A DNA stretch of 16,092 nt from Lachnospiraceae bacterium UBA7202 (GTDB lineage Bacteria; Bacillota; Clostridia; Lachnospirales; Lachnospiraceae), in NCBI GenBank assembly GCA_002490705.1, contig DKUO01000013.1:1-16092 (forward strand). Reading direction: 5' to 3'. The notes beneath the pieces are model-generated. The model did not search any database. It was not told the origin of the DNA and saw nothing but the letters and a program-made list of their open reading frames with translations. Positions 6,349-11,201 of the stretch are shown one piece after another (the stretch's first letter is position 1; every line of letters begins with the position of its first letter). A program made the translations under genes and the position numbers.

Positions 6349-6378
6349 TTGTACCACGGAAATTGAAAGTTTTATATA
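6349..6378 (+). promoter_or_regulatory. Possible promoter for the coiled-coil gene and downstream early genes
   Basis: TTGTAC (6349-6354) and TATATA (6373-6378) are 18 bp apart in the gap after the minus-strand zinc-finger gene. A separate promoter is needed here because that gene interrupts the plus-strand operon. Just downstream, GAATAT-TG-ATATTC (6387-6400) is a perfect inverted repeat that could be an operator. Upstream, GGCTA-TTGCAG-TAGCC (6323-6338) can form a small hairpin. Confidence 0.4.
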
Positions 6379-6424
6379 TGAGATCGGAATATTGATATTC
6401 AAAAAGAGAATAAGAGGAGGAAAA

Positions 6425-6976
6425 ATGTTCGGGTTAGGGAAAAAGAAAGTGAAAATGACACAAGTTGTTTTGACTAAGCAGCCAGAAGAGACCACGGATC
6501 TGAAAGAGTATATCAGCGTTGACAGTATCAAAGCGCATTTGGTAGATACCTTGGAAGAAAATCGGAAATTGAAAGAAGAGTCAGAGAGAAACCGTGAATA
6601 TGACAGGACGGAAAGAAGCAGATATCAGAAGGAAAAAGAAGTGGCGCTGATTGAGGCGGACGAGTGGAAAAAACGCGCGAAAGAAAAGGATGAGGAAATA
6701 AAAAAGTTAAAGAAGACGATCGACGAACAGGACAAGCAGATCGAAAAGCTGATAAACGAACAGAACGGTTTGAAGACCGACGCGGAAATGGCACGGGAAG
6801 CAGCACGGAAGACCCGCGAAGAATACGCGGCAAAAAAAGAGTGCGCCGCGTGGTTAAAAGGCAGCTTAGAAAAATATTGCGGGTTTGAATGGGAGAGAAT
6901 AACAAAAACGCAGCTTGTAAGTGTCCTTAAAAAGATATTGGAAGATAGTGAGAATGTGCCAGCGACGGAGGAATAG
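6425..6976 (+). CDS. Coiled-coil protein of unknown function
   Basis: This 183-residue, highly charged protein is dominated by a long coiled coil (about residues 43-140; KEKDEEIKKLKKTIDEQ and similar heptads). It has a short globular end (KKECAAWLKGSLEKYCGFEWERI and a helix LVSVLKKILEDSE). The basic N-terminus (MFGLGKKKVKM) is not a signal peptide. An upstream in-frame ATG at 6392 is rejected because GAGGAGG (6414-6420), four bases before the ATG at 6425, is the obvious ribosome site. No recognised family; a structural or scaffolding role would be a guess. Confidence 0.8.
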   Translation: MFGLGKKKVKMTQVVLTKQPEETTDLKEYISVDSIKAHLVDTLEENRKLKEESERNREYDRTERSRYQKEKEVALIEADEWKKRAKEKDEEIKKLKKTIDEQDKQIEKLINEQNGLKTDAEMAREAARKTREEYAAKKECAAWLKGSLEKYCGFEWERITKTQLVSVLKKILEDSENVPATEE

Positions 6977-7029
6977 CTGCGTGCAACTTGTACAAGCGGT
7001 CACTCATAAGATTAGCAGGGGGTGAGAAT

Positions 7030-7194
7030 ATGGCAGTAAAAAAGAGAGAGAGGGAACCGATTGAGTGTACCGTGGAGCTTACAGAAGGAGCTATGGATCG
7101 GATCACAGATGCTTTTGTTGATCTGTACTATCAGATCAAAGGAGGGATATATGATGGACCGCTGCTTTCTGGTCAGAAGGAGGATACTGCGTAA
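7030..7194 (+). CDS. Very small conserved-looking phage protein
   Basis: The 54-residue protein starts MAVKKREREPIECTVELTEG and ends in an aromatic helix (AFVDLYYQIKGG). An AGGGGGTGAG ribosome site lies immediately upstream of the ATG at 7030; the longer in-frame start at 6988 has none. No motif allows a function. It sits in a run of tiny early genes with overlapping or closely spaced starts. Confidence 0.65.
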   Translation: MAVKKREREPIECTVELTEGAMDRITDAFVDLYYQIKGGIYDGPLLSGQKEDTA

Positions 7195-7228
7195 GCGGTA
7201 TCCGGGAGGACAAGCATGGCTTACATAG
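7151..7228 (+). CDS. Possible tiny basic peptide (25 codons)
   Basis: GGAGGG (7141-7146) precedes the double ATG at 7151/7154. The frame encodes a ~25-residue, strongly basic peptide (FLVRRRILRKRYPGG) ending at TAG 7226-7228. It overlaps the end of the previous gene and the start of the next, as small phage genes often do. The well-placed ribosome site is the only support; the frame could be chance. Confidence 0.4.
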   Translation: MMDRCFLVRRRILRKRYPGGQAWLT

Positions 7229-7446
7229 GTTTTTATCTTTTCATGATCGGACTGGCGGCAGCAGGCGGAGCGGTTGAAAGAGGGTACAGCCTGATCGGGT
7301 CGATTGCTATGACTGCGGCCGGGGCCGTATTGATGCGGTTGTACAGGGAGGAGAGCGAAGATGAAGAAAGCGAAGAGGATAGCAGTGCTGCTTCTGACGG
7401 CAGCTGTCCTGTGGACAAGCCTTCCGGTGAGAGCGGAGGAGGATGA
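7216..7446 (+). CDS. Small membrane protein with acidic tail
   Basis: This 76-residue protein has two hydrophobic segments (about 3-18, YIGFYLFMIGLAAAGG, and about 26-42, LIGSIAMTAAGAVLM). An acidic serine-rich tail (REESEDEESEEDSS) follows, which would lie in the cytoplasm or outside depending on topology. GGGAGG precedes the ATG at 7216. The last 86 bp overlap the start of the 3D-domain gene in another frame, so the acidic tail and that gene's signal peptide share DNA. No known family. Confidence 0.6.
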   Translation: MAYIGFYLFMIGLAAAGGAVERGYSLIGSIAMTAAGAVLMRLYREESEDEESEEDSSAASDGSCPVDKPSGESGGG

Positions 7447-7810
7447 GGAGAGAATACGAAGCGCAGAGGCGGGAGAGATATTCCCGATTCTGACGACGGC
7501 ATACTGTCATGGGACGATCACCGCGACGGGACGTGCGCCAAGAAGAGGGATCTGCGCGGTACGGGAGGAGTGGATCGGAAAGACCGTTTTGGTATGGGAG
7601 TATTCGGACTCTAACACTATAGGAGAGTTTCTTGGAATATGGGAATGCTTAGACACCGGTTTCGGAGCGGATTCTGATGGTGACGGGATGGGCAGCATTC
7701 AGGAGGGCCGGGTGATTGATATGTACTTTCCAACGAAGGAAGAGGTGCAGGAGTGGATGGAGATCACAGGCGGCCGGGTGTATGTGCAGATGGTAGATGC
7801 GGAGGGATAA
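7361..7810 (+). CDS. Secreted 3D-domain protein (double-psi beta-barrel)
   Basis: This 149-residue protein has an N-terminal signal peptide (about 1-25, KRIAVLLLTAAVLWTSL, probable cleavage after PVRA). The 3D domain then fills the rest, with TTAYCHGTITATG, RRGICAV, IWECLDTGFG and GRVIDMYFPT. The conserved aspartates of the motif are visible. 3D domains occur in secreted cell-wall-active proteins such as lytic transglycosylases and resuscitation-promoting-type proteins. Here it stands alone without a wall-binding domain, so it may modify peptidoglycan of the lysogen or infected cell, or serve only as a fold. GGGAGGAG lies seven bases before the ATG. The gene overlaps the small membrane protein gene upstream by 86 bp. 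Confidence 0.85.
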   Translation: MKKAKRIAVLLLTAAVLWTSLPVRAEEDEERIRSAEAGEIFPILTTAYCHGTITATGRAPRRGICAVREEWIGKTVLVWEYSDSNTIGEFLGIWECLDTGFGADSDGDGMGSIQEGRVIDMYFPTKEEVQEWMEITGGRVYVQMVDAEG

Positions 7811-7811
7811 G

Positions 7812-8195
7812 ATGCTGACAGAGAAGGAAGCAATGGACAAGCTCCATGATTATGCGGAGCAGTTCGACCTAAGCTATCGGAACAAAGAGTGGAGCAGAGC
7901 GAAAATGCTGTATTTCCAGGCGCAGACAGTGGCCGTGTTCCTTGAACTTCCGGAGGACAAGCTTGCGGAGTTTTTTGGCAACCGCCCCTATAAGGAGGAC
8001 TGGGAGCCGCTGGAGCCGGGGCTTTTCCCAGAGGAAAAGGTGGAGCGCGTCAGCTGGGAATGCGTCAGGATTCACGAGACTTATGATGAACTGCATCTAC
8101 GGCCCAGGGACAAGGGTGGTTATGCTTTTGTCGCAGACTGGAAGGATATGGGCCATGGCATTGTGCAGGTAAAGCTGGAGGAGGTGGGAACGTGA
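7812..8195 (+). CDS. Hypothetical phage early protein
   Basis: The 127-residue protein has a helical N-terminal half (MLTEKEAMDKLHDYAEQ, then KEWSRAKMLYFQAQTVAVFLEL). A C-terminal half rich in tryptophan and charged residues contains EDWEPLEPGLFPEEK and a strand-like end GIVQVKLEEVGT. No signal, membrane segment or metal motif. The ATG at 7812 has GGAGGG (7801-7806) five bases upstream, at the end of the previous gene; the in-frame ATG at 7797 lacks a site. Similar proteins are probably frequent in Lachnospiraceae phages, but I cannot name a family. Confidence 0.75.
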   Translation: MLTEKEAMDKLHDYAEQFDLSYRNKEWSRAKMLYFQAQTVAVFLELPEDKLAEFFGNRPYKEDWEPLEPGLFPEEKVERVSWECVRIHETYDELHLRPRDKGGYAFVADWKDMGHGIVQVKLEEVGT

Positions 8196-8245
8196 AAAAA
8201 GGACATGAGAAAAGCCCCGTTGGCGCGGGGCAGATTCTCGGGTGA
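8192..8245 (+). CDS. Possible 17-codon peptide overlapping the stop of the previous gene
   Basis: A GTG at 8192 overlaps the preceding TGA and is preceded by a strong GGAGGAGGTGG. It opens a frame for a 17-residue basic peptide (KKGHEKSPVGAGQILG) ending at 8243-8245. The frame runs through the first hairpin of the inverted-repeat cluster, so it could act as a leader whose translation alters folding. The purine-rich site is also explained by the Glu-Glu codons it lies in, so this is tentative. Confidence 0.3.
   Translation: MKKGHEKSPVGAGQILG
8214..8231. repeat. Inverted repeat 1 of the pre-HUH hairpin cluster
   Basis: GCCCCG pairs with CGGGGC across a six-base loop (TTGGCG), giving a short GC-only hairpin. 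There is no T-tract after it. Confidence 0.7.
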
Positions 8246-8283
8246 TTTCACATATAAAAGTCTATATATATGATATCACCCGA
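8238..8283. repeat. Inverted repeat 2 of the pre-HUH hairpin cluster (long, possible replication origin)
   Basis: The 19-bp arms (8238-8256 and 8265-8283, TCGGGTGATTTCACATATA and its complement) match at 17 of 19 positions around an 8-nt loop. The outer half is GC-rich and the inner half pure AT, a stem that could melt or extrude. It lies about 75 bp before the HUH-endonuclease gene. HUH initiators typically nick within or beside hairpins next to their own gene, so this is the best origin candidate in the window. Confidence 0.7.
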
Positions 8284-8326
8284 TAGCGGAAAAGTCAAGT
8301 AAAATCAAGGGATTCCGCTATTTTTT
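8283..8326 (+). terminator. Inverted repeat 3 with T-tract: intrinsic terminator or origin stem
   Basis: ATAGCGGAA (8283-8291) pairs with TTCCGCTAT (8313-8321), followed by a run of T (8321-8326), as in a rho-independent terminator. The 21-nt loop is longer than usual. It would end the upstream early transcript before the HUH gene, which would then need its own promoter; I see no convincing one in 8327-8355. Confidence 0.6.
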
Positions 8327-8358
8327 CTATCCTGATTAAGATATTAAAGTTAGGGGTG

Positions 8359-9120
8359 ATGGTGATTTATAAAAAGATAACTTATGACATGGGTGTCGTA
8401 ATCCAGATTGAAAAATCCTATCCGGGAAATTATGGTGCGCCGGGGCGGAAGAGAGAAAAGAAAAAGAAAAAGACCCCGGAGGACATAAAACGGCAGAATG
8501 AGAAAAACAGATGGAGGAAACTGCAACGCATTATCCTCGCAAATTTTCATGAAGGCGACTGGCATCTGATCCTGAAATACCGGCCGGGTGAACGACCGGA
8601 AACCTACGAGGAGGCTAAGGAACACAGAAAAAAGTTCCTTGACAGGATGCGTGAGGCATATAAAAAGGCCGGGATTCCGTTTAAGTGGATCATCGTAACG
8701 GAACGGGGAAAGAAAGGGAATGTGCTGCATCACCATCTGGTGATAGAGGATATCCGCAGGGACGGGATCGAAACGGTTAAGCTGGTGAAAAAGCTGTGGA
8801 CGTATGGGAATGAGTTCTTTTCATCATTGTATGAGGGCGGGGAGTATGAACAGCTGGCCCAGTACATTGTCAAGTCGGAGACGAAAGAGGAGTGCGGATG
8901 GTGTACCTACTCCAGAAGCCGCAACCTGATCATACCGCAGCCGGATGTAGAGCTGGTTAGGCATCGGAGGTGGAGAAACCCGCCTGTAGCGCCAAAGGGC
9001 TGGTATGTGGTTCAGGACAGCGTATGGAACGGGGAGAATCCGGTGACAGGGCTGCCGGTACAGCACTATACGATCAAAAAGCTGTTCCCGGAAAGAGGGG
9101 AGGATGCAGACAGTGGGTGA
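8359..9120 (+). CDS. HUH-type replication initiator (REP_ORF2-G2P-like rolling-circle Rep)
   Basis: This 253-residue protein resembles the Rep family related to gene II of filamentous phages, which nicks a DNA origin through a tyrosine to start rolling-circle replication. A basic N-terminal stretch (GRKREKKKKKTPEDIKRQNE) leads to the Rep core with WHLILKYRPG, FKWIIVTERG, and the metal-binding HUH motif LHHHLVIED (H124-H126). Y169 and K172 in AQYIVKSE are the probable catalytic tyrosine helix. The C-terminus has SRSRNLIIPQP and GLPVQHYTIKKLF, usual for this subfamily. A run of GTG-ATG-GTG (8356-8364) follows AGGGG, so the exact start is ambiguous by one or two codons. The hairpin cluster directly upstream is its likely origin. 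No helicase, polymerase or DnaC-type gene is visible nearby. A mobilisation relaxase role cannot be excluded from sequence alone. Confidence 0.85.
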   Translation: MVIYKKITYDMGVVIQIEKSYPGNYGAPGRKREKKKKKTPEDIKRQNEKNRWRKLQRIILANFHEGDWHLILKYRPGERPETYEEAKEHRKKFLDRMREAYKKAGIPFKWIIVTERGKKGNVLHHHLVIEDIRRDGIETVKLVKKLWTYGNEFFSSLYEGGEYEQLAQYIVKSETKEECGWCTYSRSRNLIIPQPDVELVRHRRWRNPPVAPKGWYVVQDSVWNGENPVTGLPVQHYTIKKLFPERGEDADSG

Positions 9121-9658
9121 CGGAACTGTGACAGTGAATATTTACATAGAGACAGGCAGTAAAGGGCCTGTCAGGCGGAGGATGGCAGGAGCGTGGCTCG
9201 TAGAGTACATGTCTAAGGCAGGAAAACCGGTCACAAGGGGCGGCATCCTGTATGCGGATATAACGACAGAAAACGAGCTGGCGCTGCGGCTGTTGATTCA
9301 GGCATTTTCCATTCTGACAAAATCGTGCTGCATACGAGTATTTACTGAATGTACACACATTTTGCATACCATGCAGAATCATTGGCTTTGGCAGTGGCAG
9401 AAAAACGGATGGATAAATGCAAAGAAAAAGCCAGTTGGCAACGTGGATCTGTGGCAGCAGTGCTCGGCACTGATGGAGCAGCATATCACAGAATGGACGG
9501 ACGGGGAGCATTCTTACAGACAGTGTATGCTTGGACGGATTCAGAAAGAAATGGGCCGGGATCATGCGCTGACGGCGCCGGAAAATTATCTGATGATAGA
9601 AGTGGATGAGTGGAATACGAGGTGCAGGAATGCGGAAAGAGACAGAAGAAAAGTATAA
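9104..9658 (+). CDS. RNase H-like protein with altered catalytic residues
   Basis: This 184-residue protein has a RNase HI-type fold in residues ~10-150. The best landmark is HWLWQWQKNGWINAKKKPVGNVDLW, close to the basic-protrusion region of RNase HI (W..NGW...K.PV.N.DLW). By eye the catalytic set is altered: the first Asp is E16 (IYIETG), the Glu is kept (E58, TTENELAL), the second Asp is E82 (VFTEC), and the last Asp position falls near M142 (YRQCML). It may therefore bind RNA-DNA hybrids without normal cleavage. The ATG at 9104 overlaps the HUH gene by 17 bp. Its GGAGG abuts the ATG, so either GAGG at 9095-9098 serves it or the GTG at 9113 is the true start. The end overlaps the HTH gene. 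Confidence 0.75.
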   Translation: MQTVGDGTVTVNIYIETGSKGPVRRRMAGAWLVEYMSKAGKPVTRGGILYADITTENELALRLLIQAFSILTKSCCIRVFTECTHILHTMQNHWLWQWQKNGWINAKKKPVGNVDLWQQCSALMEQHITEWTDGEHSYRQCMLGRIQKEMGRDHALTAPENYLMIEVDEWNTRCRNAERDRRKV

Positions 9659-10097
9659 AAAAATCTGTGAGCTTCGGAAAGCGGGAAAGTCGAGGAAAGA
9701 GATCGTGGAGGAGCTCTGCTGTTCCACAAGTACCATCGACGTTGCAATCCGCGCATTCGGAGAAGATACAAAGCGGGACAGTTTCGGGAACCATGAAACG
9801 GAAATTCTACAGATGTGGCGGGACGGGGAGACGCTGGGGAAAATTGCAGAGAAAACAGGGATAAACATTACGACCATCAACCGCAATCTGTTGAGCATGG
9901 GTTTGAGAAGGCGGAGAGGTTGGAAGCCGGTGCGGGAAAAACAGGCGCCGAGAAGGGCCATGGCACACAGGGAACAGGCAGAGCAGATCGAAGAGTTGGA
10001 GGTCTCGCCAAGGCAGTATGCAGACAATACAAAGAGATCAAAGACGGTTGTCATACGCGGAAAGACTTATCAGGATGTATCCGCGTGGTACATGTAG
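9630..10097 (+). CDS. Tandem helix-turn-helix DNA-binding protein
   Basis: The 155-residue protein carries two successive HTH units of the resolvase/Trp-repressor style. The first is about residues 8-42 (RKAGKSRKEIVEELCCSTSTI). The second is about 58-95 (MWRDGETLGKIAEKTGINITTINRNLLSMG), followed by an arginine-rich patch. The C-terminus (SKTVVIRGKTYQDVSAWYM) forms a small separate unit. GAGGTG five bases before the ATG at 9630 favours this start over the ATG at 9606. It overlaps the RNase H-like gene by 29 bp and ends 14 bp before the AcrIIA9-like gene. It might regulate this operon, as Aca proteins do for anti-CRISPR genes, or serve as a late-gene activator; both are inference. Confidence 0.78.
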   Translation: MRKETEEKYKKICELRKAGKSRKEIVEELCCSTSTIDVAIRAFGEDTKRDSFGNHETEILQMWRDGETLGKIAEKTGINITTINRNLLSMGLRRRRGWKPVREKQAPRRAMAHREQAEQIEELEVSPRQYADNTKRSKTVVIRGKTYQDVSAWYM

Positions 10098-10111
10098 GAA
10101 GGAGGAAGGTT

Positions 10112-10621
10112 ATGTTTGAAGAATTTGGAGAATTTAATGCCTTTGAGGAAATCAACGAAAAGGCGCAGGAACTTTTAAAGGCGGCGGATACGGATGCAGT
10201 GCGTAGGCTCGCAAAGGAGAATGGACTCGATCCGGAGGAGGCAGAGGATTATATCACAGGAGAAACGAACAAGCTGTGCTATACGGCACTGATGGCAGCA
10301 GTTGGCAAGCTGGATCTGGAGGAAAAGGATCTGGATATCGGAGGCGTATTGAAAGACTGGACCGACTGTGTCAGGGATATGTGTGTGGACGTTGACGGCA
10401 TGGCGGAGGCAGTAAGGAAAAAGGGAAAAACGCTGGCCGGATGTATGGCGGCGTTGATCCGGTTTTCCTTTGAGAACAAGGTGCAGGTCAGTGATAAGAT
10501 CGTGGACATTACGAAGGTTACCCATAACGGCAAAGAGGAAAAGATGCGCAAGCCTTTGTATCTGGGAATACCAAGCCGGACGGATGCGAGGAAGATCATA
10601 CACGATTATTACATAAATTGA
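10112..10621 (+). CDS. AcrIIA9-family (PcfK-like) protein, predicted Cas9 inhibitor
   Basis: This 169-residue acidic helical protein opens MFEEFGEFNAFEEINEKAQE. It has ENGLDPEEAEDYI (about 36-48), a middle with VRKKGKTLAGCMAALIRFSFENKVQVSDKIVD, and an end YLGIPSRTDARKIIHDYY. I recognise this layout as the family annotated as Cas9 inhibitor AcrIIA9, members of which were shown to block type II-A Cas9 and which overlaps the PcfK-like family. A PcfJ gene two places downstream fits, since pcfJ and pcfK-type genes travel together. GGAGGAAGG precedes the ATG. Inhibition by this particular protein is inferred from family membership, and the ancestral role of PcfK-like proteins may be different. Confidence 0.8.
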   Translation: MFEEFGEFNAFEEINEKAQELLKAADTDAVRRLAKENGLDPEEAEDYITGETNKLCYTALMAAVGKLDLEEKDLDIGGVLKDWTDCVRDMCVDVDGMAEAVRKKGKTLAGCMAALIRFSFENKVQVSDKIVDITKVTHNGKEEKMRKPLYLGIPSRTDARKIIHDYYIN

Positions 10622-10631
10622 GGTGAACGGG

Positions 10632-11201
10632 ATGATTGCATATAAAGGTTTTAATAGTAAATTACAGGCAACCATGGGAAAGGGCACATTTCAGTTTGAA
10701 CCCGGTGGCACATACGAGGAGAAAGAGTGCAAATGTGCATCTAATGGCTTTCACTGTGCGGAAAATCCTTTAGATGTGCTCGATTACTACAGATCTATGG
10801 ATGCGAGGTTTTTCATTGTGGAGGCAGCAGGCGACATTAATCAAGACGGGTGCGGCTCTCGGATATCCTGCACAAAGCTGACGCTCACAAAAGAGATAGA
10901 TCGGATCGGCTTGGCGCTCAGGGGATGTTTGTACATTGAGTACCATCCGGATCGGGAAACCTATGGAAGATATGTGAAAAAGGAACATGGGGAGTGCAGT
11001 GCAAAAAATGATTTTATCATTGTGCGTGGAAAGCATCCGGCGGCAGCAGGCGTGGAGGGATCATGGCTGTTTCTGGTACAGGAGAAAAGAAGCACGAATC
11101 AAATTTCAGGGATATACACGATCCAGATAGACGGGAAGGAGTACAAGGAGGGCAGATGGTATAGGGTGTTGAGGGGGAAAATATGCGAAAAGAGGAATTG
11201 A
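10632..11201 (+). CDS. DUF7666-type phage protein
   Basis: The 189-residue protein starts MIAYKGFNSKLQATMGKGTF and has QFEPGGTYEEKECKCASNGFHCAENPLDVLDYY (about residues 19-51). This is the Cys/His-rich signature of the DUF7666-type phage proteins ('K.C..GFH.CENPLDVL.YY'). After it comes a beta-rich region (FFIVEAAGDI, KLTLTKEI) and a C-terminal hydrophobic strand region. The function is unknown; the C, H and E residues could bind metal. A GTG at 10623 overlaps the Shine-Dalgarno GAGG, so the ATG at 10632 is chosen. It lies 10 bp after the AcrIIA9-like gene and overlaps pcfJ by 19 bp, a tight cassette. Confidence 0.8.
   Translation: MIAYKGFNSKLQATMGKGTFQFEPGGTYEEKECKCASNGFHCAENPLDVLDYYRSMDARFFIVEAAGDINQDGCGSRISCTKLTLTKEIDRIGLALRGCLYIEYHPDRETYGRYVKKEHGECSAKNDFIIVRGKHPAAAGVEGSWLFLVQEKRSTNQISGIYTIQIDGKEYKEGRWYRVLRGKICEKRN

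Noticed and set aside
9074..10054. 326-codon open frame on the minus strand
   Set aside because: It runs opposite three plus-strand genes that have ribosome sites and domain motifs; its composition (Ser, Pro, Leu, Phe rich) is typical of an antisense shadow.
9815..10111. Possible 99-residue N-terminal extension of the AcrIIA9-like protein
   Set aside because: The extension is in the shifted frame of the HTH gene and the GGAGGAAGG site sits right before the ATG at 10112.
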